Shown: piece by piece, positions 35,028-43,574 of the stretch
Layout: each line of letters starts with the position of its first letter
Numbering within the stretch: the first letter of the stretch is position 1
NCBI GenBank assembly: GCA_900547035.1
Contig: URFM01000015.1
Coordinates: 1 to 61,843 of the forward strand
Length of the DNA stretch: 61,843 bases
Origin: an uncultured Clostridium sp.
GTDB lineage: Bacteria > Bacillota > Clostridia > Lachnospirales > Lachnospiraceae
Reading direction: 5' to 3'
Program-made: the position numbers and the translations under genes
Notes under the pieces: generated by a model
Databases searched by the model: none
The model's input: the letters and a program-made list of their open reading frames with translations, nothing else
What the model was told of the DNA's origin: nothing

Positions 35028-35208
35028 GCTTTTTTTATTTTAAATTGTCAGATTATTAGATAATTTATGATTTGTAAAAAATAATACAGACTTTTCAGCC
35101 GGTATGAGTCTAAATATACAAAATATCGGATCAAAAACATCTTGTTAGGTACTTTGTACTGATCGCACTTAATATCTAAGGAGCAGGCGCAAAGTGCTCA
35201 TATCAAAC

Positions 35209-35246
35209 AAAAAGGCAGCGATCCTCATTTTGGCCTCGCTGCCTTT
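35209..35246 (-). terminator. ptsH terminator
   Basis: AAAGGCAGCGA / TCGCTGCCTTT, an 11-bp perfect stem (35211-35221 with 35236-35246), with TTTTTG following on minus. Lies about 65 bases past the HPr gene stop. Confidence 0.85.
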
Positions 35247-35309
35247 CTTTCTTATACCTCTTGTAATTTAAACGTAATCCATCCTCAATCTCAGAAGGCT
35301 TCGGATCTC

Positions 35310-35576
35310 TTACATCTCGCCCAGTCCGCCTTCAATAGCCTCGGTCAGGGTCTTCATCGCCGCTTCTTCGTCCTCGCCATCGCAGATCAGATTGATCTCG
35401 GTACCGCACTTGATTCCTGCTGCCATTACGTTCAGAACGCTCTTGGCAATGATGCGCTTTTCTCCGCACTCGATAATTACATCGCACTTAAACTTCATAG
35501 CAGTCTGAGAAAGAACCCCAGCCGGTCTTAAATGTAATCCAGAAGGATTTACAACGGTTAATGTTTTACTGATCAT
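35310..35576 (-). CDS. ptsH: phosphocarrier protein HPr
   Basis: 88 residues. It carries phosphate from enzyme I to the sugar-specific EII proteins of the phosphotransferase system and, phosphorylated on serine, acts in catabolite control. The active-site histidine is H15 in GLHLRPAG (L where most have A). The regulatory serine is S46 in AKSVLNVMAAGIKCG. It is monocistronic: ptsI is not adjacent, and the gene has its own terminator. AAGGAGAAG lies before the ATG. The sequence around S46 differs from the Bacillus IMGVMSLGI form, and an Crh-like or secondary HPr cannot be excluded, but both phosphosites are present. Confidence 0.93.
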   Translation of the reverse strand: MISKTLTVVNPSGLHLRPAGVLSQTAMKFKCDVIIECGEKRIIAKSVLNVMAAGIKCGTEINLICDGEDEEAAMKTLTEAIEGGLGEM

Positions 35577-35684
35577 GTCGCTTCTCCTTATTTCAGAAAA
35601 ATTCGTAACTGTTCAAAAAAGCCCTCTTCCCTGGCCCTCTAAACCGTTATCTCAATTTTAGTACAGATAGCAGGGGATGTCAAG

Positions 35685-36350
35685 TTAATCGGCCGATTCA
35701 GAAACAAGATTTTTCTGTTGTTTCATGCGCTCTCTTTTGGAAAATACACAGCCGCAGTAATCCTGGCGATACAGATCATATTTGGCAGACAGCTCTGTAG
35801 AGCGCTTATATCCGTTTCGTTTTTTAAAATCAGACAACAGATACTCCACCCCATTTTCTTTTCCAATCCGCGTACCGATTTCATTCAATTTTTCCGCGTT
35901 TTTCAAAGGGGAAATGGATAATGTGGTGGTAAAATAGTCGCAGCGATATTCCTTGGCCGCCAAAGCCGCTTCTTGCAACCTCAGCCGGAAGCAGATCCAG
36001 CACCGCTCTCCGCCCTCCCGATCCATCTCATGTCCTTTTACCGCCTCATAAAACCGCGCAGGCAGATAGGTCCCCCGGACAAATTGTACTGGTCCCTTCA
36101 GATCCCCCTTTTCCCTCATATCCTCAATCAGACGTTTCTGCTCACCCGCCCTCTGTTCGTACTCCTCCGGCGGATCGATATTGGGATTAAAATAAAACAA
36201 CACAATATCAAAATACCCGGACAGATATTCCAGCACATAGCTGCTGCAGGGGCCGCAGCAACTGTGAAGAAGCAGGCGGGGTCGTCTCCCGCCTGCTTCC
36301 AAATTCTCCAGAATCCGGTCCAGTTCTTTTTGGTAATTTCGTTTCTGCAT
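35685..36350 (-). CDS. queH: epoxyqueuosine reductase QueH
   Basis: 221 residues. It performs the last step of queuosine synthesis, reducing epoxyqueuosine in tRNA to queuosine, in organisms without QueG. The conserved vicinal cysteines are in LLLHSCCGPCSSYVLEYL near residue 30. A second cysteine pair occurs in GGERCWICFRLRL and the C-terminal DYCGCVFS supplies further metal ligands. The frame opens at a TTG at 36389 without ribosome site, so the ATG at 36348-36350 (AAGGAA ten bases ahead) is used. It lies about 50 bases downstream of the sigma factor gene, probably in its transcript. Confidence 0.93.
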   Translation of the reverse strand: MQKRNYQKELDRILENLEAGGRRPRLLLHSCCGPCSSYVLEYLSGYFDIVLFYFNPNIDPPEEYEQRAGEQKRLIEDMREKGDLKGPVQFVRGTYLPARFYEAVKGHEMDREGGERCWICFRLRLQEAALAAKEYRCDYFTTTLSISPLKNAEKLNEIGTRIGKENGVEYLLSDFKKRNGYKRSTELSAKYDLYRQDYCGCVFSKRERMKQQKNLVSESAD

Positions 36351-36399
36351 AACTTTCAGATTCCTTCTGTCCCTGGATTTCAGCCGCAAAACACAGATT

Positions 36400-37539
36400 C
36401 TACAGGAAATCCCGAATCCGTTTGCTTCTCACCGGATTGCGCAGTTTTCTCAAAGCCTTGGCCTCAATCTGACGGATACGCTCTCTGGTAACGTTAAATT
36501 CCTTGCCTACCTCCTCCAGAGTCCTGGGATGCCCGTCCTCCAGACCAAAGCGCAGTACAATCACCTGCCGCTCCCGCTCTTTCAAATCCCCGAGAAGAGC
36601 ATCGATATGCTCTCTCAGCATAACAGACTCCACATTGCCCTCGGGAGTTACTACATTGCTGTCGGCTACAAAATCTCCCAGATTGGAGTCGTCCTCCTCT
36701 CCGATCGGCGTTTCCAGCGAAGCCGGCTCTCTGGCAATCTGCATAATCTCCATCACCTTATCTTCGCTCATCTCCAGCGCCTCCGCCAGCTCCGTAACCG
36801 AAGGCTCATATCCCAGCTCCAACGTCAGCTTTCTCTGCATCTTGGACATCTTGTTGATAGTTTCTACCATATGCACCGGAACCCGAATGGTGCGGGCCTG
36901 ATCTGCCAGGGCTCTTGTAACCGACTGACGAATCCACCAGGTTGCATATGTACTTAGCTTATAGCCTTTTGTATAATCGAACTTCTCCACTCCCTTAATC
37001 AGTCCAAGATTTCCTTCCTGGACCAGATCCAGGAAACTCATCCCGCGTCCGGTATAGCGCTTGGCAATGCTGACCACCAGACGAAGGTTAGCCTCAATCA
37101 ATCGCTCCTTGGCCGCCTCGTCGCCCTCAGCCTTACGCTGCGCAAGCTTCAGTTCCTCATCTGCCGTCAAAAGGGGAACCGTACCAATTTCCTTCAGATA
37201 CATCCGGACCGGGTCCTCGGTGCCGATACCCTCCAGAAGATCCACCGCATCCAGATCGATCTCCTCGTCCTCCGCATCCTTCATAAAGCTGTCATCGTCC
37301 AAATCCAGGTCAATATCATCCAGGAGCGTGGATCCTTCTTTTAACATCGCTTCGTCCAGTACGGGAACCACATCAATATTGCGGTTCTCCAGGTAACTGT
37401 AAATGTGATCCATCTGCTCCGGCGACAGACTGTCTCCGGCAAAAAAGTCGTTGATCTCACCGGCATCCAGAGTATTGTGCTTGGTCTTTGCCAGCTCGAC
37501 CAACTTTTCCAGCTTTTTCAAAAAATCGTTTTTCTCCAC
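36400..37539 (-). CDS. rpoD: primary sigma factor, RpoD/SigA type
   Basis: 379 residues. Region 1.1-like N-terminus ([25 protein letters not shown]), acidic linker, region 1.2 [16 protein letters not shown], region 2 [29 protein letters not shown] and [27 protein letters not shown], region 3, and region 4.2 [22 protein letters not shown]. All are intact. The start codon is GTG (37537-37539) with AAAGGACG ahead of it; no better ATG exists. dnaG, usual upstream partner, is not here; a lipid kinase gene precedes it. It shares its core with the copy at 21854 but differs at many positions, so the two are old paralogues. The housekeeping role is inferred from typical lachnospiral sequence. Confidence 0.93.
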   Translation of the reverse strand: MEKNDFLKKLEKLVELAKTKHNTLDAGEINDFFAGDSLSPEQMDHIYSYLENRNIDVVPVLDEAMLKEGSTLLDDIDLDLDDDSFMKDAEDEEIDLDAVDLLEGIGTEDPVRMYLKEIGTVPLLTADEELKLAQRKAEGDEAAKERLIEANLRLVVSIAKRYTGRGMSFLDLVQEGNLGLIKGVEKFDYTKGYKLSTYATWWIRQSVTRALADQARTIRVPVHMVETINKMSKMQRKLTLELGYEPSVTELAEALEMSEDKVMEIMQIAREPASLETPIGEEDDSNLGDFVADSNVVTPEGNVESVMLREHIDALLGDLKERERQVIVLRFGLEDGHPRTLEEVGKEFNVTRERIRQIEAKALRKLRNPVRSKRIRDFL

Positions 37540-37623
37540 TGATGAACGTCCTTTCGCTTGAAAGTAAGTAAAACTGCCGGACTTATGCCCGGTACTTCAA
37601 ATTATCATTATATACCATTAATT

Positions 37624-38526
37624 TCAATTTTTCAACATTTTTTTACGCATAATCCTGATCCGGCCCTTCAAATTTTCGATCTTTACCTCGGTCCTGGAAC
37701 CTCCGAATTCCCCGTCCAGCACCCAGTCTACCGGTTCTTGAGAGGTCATGCAAATCCGGGAGGCCTTAAACTTGTGAACATACTCGTTTGGCTCCTCTTT
37801 CAGGAACATATAATTGATAATGTTCGTCAAATCCACCGGGGTACGGGGCATACGGATCAGCAGAACCTCGAACTCTCCATCGTTTAGGGCCACAGACTGG
37901 TTGACCAGCCCTTTAAAACCGCCGACACTGACGCTGTTTGTGACCATTCCGAACACGAAATCGTCTTCAATGCACTTTTCATCCCAAACCACCTTCATAT
38001 GGCGGGGTTTTAAGCCTGCAAGACTCTTTACCCCCTCCAGCATATAGGCGTTGCGCCCCAGCCAGTTCTTTTTATCCTGAGGAGTCAGATAAGATACCTC
38101 TGTAAACGCTCCAAATCCCGCAATATACGCAAAATACCGGTTTTCGCAGAAACGTCCAATGTCCACCGCGAAGGGATATCCTCCGATAATGTCTCTGGCC
38201 GCTTTATACATATCTCTTGGAATCTTCAAACTGGAAGCGAAATCATTGGTAGAGCCGGAGGGGATATAGCCCAGCAGCGGGGATTGTTCCAAGCTGAGCA
38301 TTCCGGATATGGCTTCGTTTAGCGTGCCGTCTCCGCCGCTGCACACGATCAAATCCATATGAGCACCGTGGCTTTTCACCCATTCCCGGCAGTCCCCCTG
38401 CCGCTGAGTCACATGGACGTGAATATCATATCCGGCTTTTGTAAAAATGTCCAGAATCCCCATCAGCTTTCCCCGGATCTGCTCCCGGCCTGAACAGGGA
38501 TTAAACACAAACATCATTTCCTTCAT
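37624..38526 (-). CDS. diacylglycerol kinase family lipid kinase (YegS/DgkB-like)
   Basis: 300 residues. The DAGK catalytic domain starts at once: MMFVFNPCSGREQIRGKL near 4, VCSGGDGTLNEAISGM near 60 (the GGDGT nucleotide site) and GYIPSGSTNDFASSLKIP near 85. The C-terminal beta domain carries FGAFTEVSYLTPQ and VDWVLDGEFGG. Members phosphorylate diacylglycerol or related lipids; in Firmicutes DgkB recycles diacylglycerol from lipoteichoic acid synthesis. It lies between mutY and rpoD on one strand with short gaps. GAGGGATG before the ATG. Confidence 0.93.
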   Translation of the reverse strand: MKEMMFVFNPCSGREQIRGKLMGILDIFTKAGYDIHVHVTQRQGDCREWVKSHGAHMDLIVCSGGDGTLNEAISGMLSLEQSPLLGYIPSGSTNDFASSLKIPRDMYKAARDIIGGYPFAVDIGRFCENRYFAYIAGFGAFTEVSYLTPQDKKNWLGRNAYMLEGVKSLAGLKPRHMKVVWDEKCIEDDFVFGMVTNSVSVGGFKGLVNQSVALNDGEFEVLLIRMPRTPVDLTNIINYMFLKEEPNEYVHKFKASRICMTSQEPVDWVLDGEFGGSRTEVKIENLKGRIRIMRKKMLKN

Positions 38527-38576
38527 TGATCATCCCTCTTTTCCAGTATATCCCCTTTTTGCAGGCTTATCCATCC

Positions 38577-39689
38577 TCAAATCAAAGCAGAGTAGGCAAC
38601 AAAAGCTCCAGGCAGGGCGTAGGATGTGCGAATCTGCTGTTTCTCTACAAAAAAGCAGCCCTCTGCCAGTTCCTCGCTCTTTTCTCCATCCGGTTTCAGC
38701 CGGATAAGAAATCCCTTCATATGCCATTCCACATGAGAAAAAATATGCTTTGCTTCCGGCAGCGGCTCCACAGCTTCCACCTGGCTTTCCGGAATACGAT
38801 AGGCCTCCAGCGCCCGGTCCGCCTCCTGCCATCCGGAGAGATTGGGAAGCTCATACAGAGAAGCCAAAAGCCCCTGATCCGGTCTTCTGCGAATAGCCAC
38901 CTGATCTCCTCTGCGGATCAGAAAAACGGTCAGTTCCTCCCTCCTGCGACTCTTCAAAGGCGAGCGCACCGGAATTTCTTTTAACAGTCCCCGTCTCCGG
39001 GCAAGGCACAAAGACTCCAGAGGACATTCCCCGCATTTGGGTTCGCCGGAAGGCAGGCAAACGATCGCGCCAATTTCAATCAATGCCTGATTAAAATCCC
39101 CCGGATTCCGAGCCGGTATCACCCCCCTCAGAAGCCGCTCCATCCAGGTCTTCACCGTTCCCTTGCGAATATCCTGACGGCTGGCCAGCAGTCTGGAAAG
39201 CACACGGAGCACGTTGCCGTCCACCGCAGGGGCCGGGATTCCAAAGGCAATCGAGGCGATCGCCCCGGCCGTATAGCTTCCGATTCCCGGAAGCTTCATC
39301 AACTTTTCCGCACTGGCCGGGAGGCAGCCGCCATATTCTTCCATGATCTGCAGTGCAGCTTTTTTCAGATTTCTTGCTCTGGAGTAATAGCCCAGCCCCT
39401 CCCACAGCTTCATCAGGCGTTCTTCATCCACCTCTGCCAAGTCCTTCACCTTTGGCAGAGCTTCCATAAAACGGGCAAAATAAGGTTTTACCGCTTCCAC
39501 CCTGGTCTGCTGGAGCATAATCTCCGATATCCAGACCCGGTAAGGAGTCGGGCTGTTCCGCCAGGGCAGGTCTCTGGCGTTTTTTTCATACCAGAAAAGC
39601 AAAGGACGGACAGCGGCGCTGATCCGTTCTTCATCAGAAAGAGACGTCTCCTCCAGAGTCTGCAGCTGATCATAGAAATGTCCTGTCAT
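38577..39689 (-). CDS. mutY: adenine DNA glycosylase MutY
   Basis: 370 residues. It removes adenine mispaired with 8-oxoguanine. The catalytic residues sit in WISEIMLQQTRV (Glu, near 52) and PAPAVDGNVLRVLSR (Asp, near 150). The helix-hairpin-helix is LPGIGSYTAGAIAS near 130 and the iron-sulfur cysteines are in CLPSGEPKCGECPLESLC near 205. The C-terminal NUDIX-like 8-oxoG recognition domain (about 245-360) is present. The ATG overlaps the birA stop by 4 bases, so it is translationally coupled to birA. Confidence 0.96.
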   Translation of the reverse strand: MTGHFYDQLQTLEETSLSDEERISAAVRPLLFWYEKNARDLPWRNSPTPYRVWISEIMLQQTRVEAVKPYFARFMEALPKVKDLAEVDEERLMKLWEGLGYYSRARNLKKAALQIMEEYGGCLPASAEKLMKLPGIGSYTAGAIASIAFGIPAPAVDGNVLRVLSRLLASRQDIRKGTVKTWMERLLRGVIPARNPGDFNQALIEIGAIVCLPSGEPKCGECPLESLCLARRRGLLKEIPVRSPLKSRRREELTVFLIRRGDQVAIRRRPDQGLLASLYELPNLSGWQEADRALEAYRIPESQVEAVEPLPEAKHIFSHVEWHMKGFLIRLKPDGEKSEELAEGCFFVEKQQIRTSYALPGAFVAYSALI

Positions 39690-40507
39690 AAAGCATACCC
39701 ATAAATACCGCGAACCGATACCTCTCCGGAAATCACCCGGCGAAGACGTCCGTCCGCCATTTTTACCACCAGGCTTCCCTGGCTGTCAATCCCCATAGCC
39801 TCCCCCTGATAAGGAGAAGCTCCGTCCAAAACACGAACCTGGCGTCCCAGATTGACCGAACAGCGGTTGTATTCCTCCATCAATCCAGAAAGATCCTCCG
39901 TCTCCAGAAAACGTGCGTAGTATTTTTCGAAAGCTTCCATGACCCGGGCGATCAGCGGTTCTCTCTTTAAAGGGCGGCCCAGAACCATACGCAGAGAAGC
40001 GGCTGTCTCTGTCAGTTCGGAAGGGAACTCAGTCATATTCACGTTAATTCCAATGCCCGGAATCACATATCGGATAGCTCCCGCCTCCGTACTCATCTCC
40101 GTCAGGATTCCGCAGATCTTGCGTCCCTCCAGCACCACATCATTGGGCCATTTGATCTGAGGATTCAGCCCTGTTTCCCCACGAATCCCTTCCACCACCG
40201 CCAAAGCTGCCACCAGCGTCAGCATAGAAGCGGACTGAGGGGAAATCTCCGGCCGCAGCAGCAGGCTCATCCAGATTCCGCTGCCCGGAGGAGAAATCCA
40301 CTTTCTTCCCATTCTCCCTTTGCCTGCCATCTGGCTGTCCGCGATCACCAGTGTTCCATGAGGAGCGTCTTCTTTTGCCAGACGGATAAGCTCCAGATTG
40401 GTAGAATCAACGGCATCAAAACAGCAGAGATTTCGGGCGGCCCACTCTGTTTTCAGCTCATGTTCCAGTTTCTCTTTATCTAATTTCATCACTTTCATTT
40501 CTTCCAT
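39686..40507 (-). CDS. birA: biotin--protein ligase, short form without HTH
   Basis: 273 residues. It activates biotin as the adenylate and transfers it to a carboxylase lysine. Catalytic motifs: DSTNLELIRLAKE near 30, ADSQMAGKGRMGRKWISPPGSGIWMSLLLRP near 60-90 (GKGRMGRKW in place of GRGRxGRxW), KWPNDVVLEGRKICGILTE near 120 and GIGINVNM near 153. There is no N-terminal winged helix, so it cannot act as the biotin repressor. A C-terminal SH3-like domain (about 220-270) is present. It lies between a small membrane protein gene and mutY in the argF-led gene string. Confidence 0.94.
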   Translation of the reverse strand: MEEMKVMKLDKEKLEHELKTEWAARNLCCFDAVDSTNLELIRLAKEDAPHGTLVIADSQMAGKGRMGRKWISPPGSGIWMSLLLRPEISPQSASMLTLVAALAVVEGIRGETGLNPQIKWPNDVVLEGRKICGILTEMSTEAGAIRYVIPGIGINVNMTEFPSELTETAASLRMVLGRPLKREPLIARVMEAFEKYYARFLETEDLSGLMEEYNRCSVNLGRQVRVLDGASPYQGEAMGIDSQGSLVVKMADGRLRRVISGEVSVRGIYGYAL

Positions 40508-40513
40508 GAAGCT

Positions 40514-40816
40514 TTACCCCCAGATGCTGGCCGCGCTGAGAATTCCTACTGCCGCCAGAACGGCGCAGATTCCAAGATGAAAGATACCCGCCGCCTTCTT
40601 TTTGTTTGTTCTGGTATGAACCTTCAGCTCGAATATACCGCTGACGCCGCTTAATATGGCCGCCAGGAAAAAAACCAGAGGAAACAGCCCGCTGTTCTCT
40701 GCCGGATTGACAAATGCGAGCATCCCCATTATCACTATAATGATTCCTGTCACAAGATGGAGAACGTCCAGAAATACTCCCATGTGACGCTCTCCCCTTC
40801 TGGATTGTCCGCGCAT
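40514..40816 (-). CDS. small membrane protein of unknown function
   Basis: 100 residues with three hydrophobic segments (near 18-36, 44-62, 80-98) separated by a short basic loop VHTRTNKKKAAG. Unrecognised. Two starts compete. The ATG at 40814-40816 forms TAATG with the argF stop and has GGAAGGA ahead. The ATG at 40781-40783 (MGVFLDVLH) has AGGGGAG 7 bases ahead and removes a basic 11-residue extension. The second gives the more usual protein, the first fits translational coupling; I keep the longer one. It is embedded in the argF-birA-mutY string. Confidence 0.78.
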   Translation of the reverse strand: MRGQSRRGERHMGVFLDVLHLVTGIIIVIMGMLAFVNPAENSGLFPLVFFLAAILSGVSGIFELKVHTRTNKKKAAGIFHLGICAVLAAVGILSAASIWG

Positions 40817-41814
40817 TACTGATTTCCTTCCGTTAATGTGGCATACATGACCGCTTTAATCGTATGCATGCGGTTTTCCGCCTCATCAAATACAACCGAT
40901 CTGGAAGATTCGAACACCTCGTCGGTCACTTCCATATCCCGGATTCCAAACCGCTCTCCCATCTCTTTTCCAATCTTTGTCTTCAGATCATGGAAGGAAG
41001 GCAGACAGTGGAGGAATATGGCCTGAGGCCCGGCTGCCTCCATAACATCCATCGTTACCTTGTAAGGAGTCAGATCACGAATCCGTTCCTCCCATACCTC
41101 ATCAGGCTCGCCCATGGACACCCATACATCGGTATCAATGACATCAGCTCCTTTTACCGCTTCAGCCACATCCTCTGTCAGCGTGACGGAGCCTCCGCTT
41201 TCCGCCGCAAACACACGGCATTCCTCTACCAGTTCAGGATCCGGGAAATACTTTTCAGGAGCGCAGGCTACAAAATGCATCCCCATCTTCGCGCAGGCAA
41301 TCATCAAAGAATTTCCCATATTGTACCGGGCGTCTCCCATATATACCAGCTTCAGGCCCTTCAAACGTCCCAAATGCTCCCGAATCGTCAGCAGATCCGC
41401 CAGCATCTGCGTAGGATGATCCTCATTGGTCAGGCCATTCCAGACCGGAACTCCCGCGTACTTTGCCAGCTCCTCCACAATTTCCTGGCCAAATCCTCTG
41501 TATTCGATTCCTTCATACATGCGCCCAAGCACCCTGGCCGTATCAGCGATGCTTTCCTTTTTGCCGATCTGGGAACTGACGGGATCCAGATAGGTGCTGC
41601 CCATTCCAAGGTCATGAGCCGCCACTTCAAAGGCGCACCGGGTTCTGGTGCTGTTTTTTTCAAAAATCAGCGCCACGTTTTTCCCTCTCAGGCAGTCTAC
41701 CGGAACACCATTCTTCTTTTTCTCCTTGAAATCCGCAGCCAAATCCAGCAGCCAGACAATCTCCTCCTGAGTAAAATCTTTCAACGTCAAAAAATGTCTT
41801 CCCTTTAAATTCAT
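40816..41814 (-). CDS. argF: ornithine carbamoyltransferase
   Basis: 332 residues. It makes citrulline from ornithine and carbamoyl phosphate, in arginine synthesis or, in reverse, in the arginine deiminase pathway. Carbamoyl-phosphate site [14 protein letters not shown] near 55, [12 protein letters not shown] near 135 and the ornithine-side [10 protein letters not shown] near 268 (HCLPS for HCLPA) mark it as OTC. No other arg or arc gene is adjacent, so symbol argF versus arcB is a guess based on biosynthetic bias. The frame opens at 41847, but GAGGAGG before the ATG at 41812-41814 sets the start. First gene of a string running to queH. Confidence 0.95.
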   Translation of the reverse strand: MNLKGRHFLTLKDFTQEEIVWLLDLAADFKEKKKNGVPVDCLRGKNVALIFEKNSTRTRCAFEVAAHDLGMGSTYLDPVSSQIGKKESIADTARVLGRMYEGIEYRGFGQEIVEELAKYAGVPVWNGLTNEDHPTQMLADLLTIREHLGRLKGLKLVYMGDARYNMGNSLMIACAKMGMHFVACAPEKYFPDPELVEECRVFAAESGGSVTLTEDVAEAVKGADVIDTDVWVSMGEPDEVWEERIRDLTPYKVTMDVMEAAGPQAIFLHCLPSFHDLKTKIGKEMGERFGIRDMEVTDEVFESSRSVVFDEAENRMHTIKAVMYATLTEGNQ

Positions 41815-41948
41815 CCCGTTTGTCCTCCTCATTTTGCTGTATCTCATGGATATGCCATTGCATTGGCAGATACCCCATTTTAATCCTTTCCGGTTTCCAT
41901 GTCAAATATGAAATCCATTTTCTTTCCCGGCTTCTGCCTCCCAATCTG

Positions 41949-42767
41949 TCATTTTTCCCTTATGCCGGTCAGCCTGCAGCCATCCCGGTAGCCAATAGCA
42001 ATATTTTTTCTGGCCCTGGAGGCGTCAAACTCCAAAATTTTTCCCAGATCCTCTTTTGGACAAATATGATACAGACGCACATCCTCCGGCACTTTCAGAC
42101 GTTTTTCCGTATCCACTCCAAACCCATAAATCCGAATAACGATAATATCTTTATATCCTTCCCCAATCAATATATCCACCGGAACATTGTTGCAGTAAGC
42201 TCCGTCCAGATAGTATTTTCCCCCAAGCTTTTCCTGGCGGAAGCCTATAAGATAGGAGCTGGCCATAAGCATATCCGCCAGCTCTCCCTCAGGGATCTGC
42301 GAAACCTCCACAGCTACCGGCTTTCGGTCCGTCAGAGAACAGGCGGTCATAAAAAGCTGACAGCCGGAAGCCCGGATCTTCGCCTCATCGATATTCTCCT
42401 CAATCAGCCGTTTCAGAGGTTCTACATCCAATCCTCCGGACTTCAGAATACGCTTACCCTCTCTTAACAGTCCCGGAAGATGTTTAAGGTGAAATGGATA
42501 AAGCCGCTCCATCACCTGATCCTCCACATTCATGATCTGGGAATACCGGATATTCTCCCATATGTTTCTGGCCTTTTCTATATCATCCATGCAGATCAGC
42601 GCCCCGTTTAAAGCGCCGACGGAAGCTCCCGCAATCCCCTTAATACGGATTCCTGCCTGCCTCAGGGCCATCCAGGCGCCGATCTGGTAAGCTCCTCTTG
42701 CGCCGCCTCCCTCCAGCACAAGGCCATACTGCCGGTTTGGATCCAGGATTTTCGTTTTCTCCCCCAT
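41949..42767 (-). CDS. patatin-like phospholipase (RssA-type)
   Basis: 272 residues. The oxyanion hole GGGARGAYQIG near 18 and nucleophile elbow GASVGALNG near 45 are intact; the catalytic aspartate is in YLDGAYCNNVP near 190 (DGA rather than DGG). It probably hydrolyses membrane phospholipid or lysophospholipid; the physiological substrate is not known for most bacterial members. It follows the RNA methyltransferase gene by 15 bases and so belongs to the nadE-trmH operon. The ribosome site (AGAGGCG) is modest. Confidence 0.92.
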   Translation of the reverse strand: MGEKTKILDPNRQYGLVLEGGGARGAYQIGAWMALRQAGIRIKGIAGASVGALNGALICMDDIEKARNIWENIRYSQIMNVEDQVMERLYPFHLKHLPGLLREGKRILKSGGLDVEPLKRLIEENIDEAKIRASGCQLFMTACSLTDRKPVAVEVSQIPEGELADMLMASSYLIGFRQEKLGGKYYLDGAYCNNVPVDILIGEGYKDIIVIRIYGFGVDTEKRLKVPEDVRLYHICPKEDLGKILEFDASRARKNIAIGYRDGCRLTGIREK

Positions 42768-42782
42768 CCCGCTTCGCCTCTT

Positions 42783-43574
42783 CTATCCTCTTCTCCTCTG
42801 TCGGGCAGCCTCGAACATCAGCACAGAAGCAGCCACAGCCGCATTCAGCGACTCCACCCGGCCCGCCATGGGGATACGGATGCGGCAGTGCGCTGTTTTT
42901 GCCGTCTCCTCCGTCAGACCATTGGCCTCATTTCCAATGAGAAAGGCAACTCTTCCTCTGTAATCCTCTTCATCATAGGGAACGCTTCCCTGCAAATGAG
43001 CTGCAAACAGGCGGATTTTCTCCTCCTTAATCTTTGCCAGGGCTCCGGCAAAATCCTGAGCGTAAACAAACGGCACTCTGAGGCAGGAACCCATCGTAGA
43101 ACGGATCACTTTGGGGTTATAGATATCCGCCGTATCCGGGCTCATGATCAGCCCTGTAATGCCGGCCCCCTCTCCCGCCCGCAAAATAGTTCCCAGATTG
43201 CCCGGATCCTGAATGGTTTCCAAAATCATCAGGCATGTTTTAGGGCCTGAAGGATCTTCCTTTAAAAGAGATTCTAACGTACAGGTTCTCTGACGGACCA
43301 GGGCCAGTACACCCTGAGGCGTTCTGGTCCCGGCCATATGCGCCATGACGCCGTCGGATACCATCTCCCAGGAGAATTCCCTTAACCAGCGGCGGTTTTC
43401 CTCCTCTTTCGCAAAACTTTCCGTCACATAGACCTGCCGCGTTTGCGCCGGGTCCAGTTCCCGGCACATCCGGAGTCCCTCGGCGATAAACAGGCCTTCC
43501 TCCCTGCGTACTCTGGCCTTGTCCCTTAAATTCACCACATACTTGACCTGTTTATTGGCGGTGCTGGCAATCAT
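42783..43574 (-). CDS. SpoU/TrmH-family RNA 2'-O-methyltransferase
   Basis: 263 residues. An N-terminal substrate-binding domain (about 1-100, opening IASTANKQVKYVVNLRDKARVRREEGLFIAEG) precedes the knotted SPOUT domain with LILETIQDPGNLGTILRAGEGAG (motif 1) near 115, FLIGNEANGL (motif 2) near 208 and IPMAGRVESLNAAVAASVLMFE (motif 3) near 232. It methylates rRNA or tRNA riboses; the closest named type is RlmB/TsnR-like but the target cannot be read from sequence. Its ATG overlaps the nadE stop by 4 bases. Confidence 0.93.
   Translation of the reverse strand: MIASTANKQVKYVVNLRDKARVRREEGLFIAEGLRMCRELDPAQTRQVYVTESFAKEEENRRWLREFSWEMVSDGVMAHMAGTRTPQGVLALVRQRTCTLESLLKEDPSGPKTCLMILETIQDPGNLGTILRAGEGAGITGLIMSPDTADIYNPKVIRSTMGSCLRVPFVYAQDFAGALAKIKEEKIRLFAAHLQGSVPYDEEDYRGRVAFLIGNEANGLTEETAKTAHCRIRIPMAGRVESLNAAVAASVLMFEAARQRRRG

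Larger units (their letters stand above)
34916..35309. other. non-coding stretch between gltB and ptsH
   Basis: Holds the gltB promoter (34999-35027), an 8-bp hairpin GCGGACTT / AAGTCCGC (34948-34955 with 34976-34983) in the gltB leader just before its ribosome site, and the ptsH terminator (35209-35246). The AT-rich piece 35040-35200 shows no gene or RNA family that I recognise. Confidence 0.6.
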
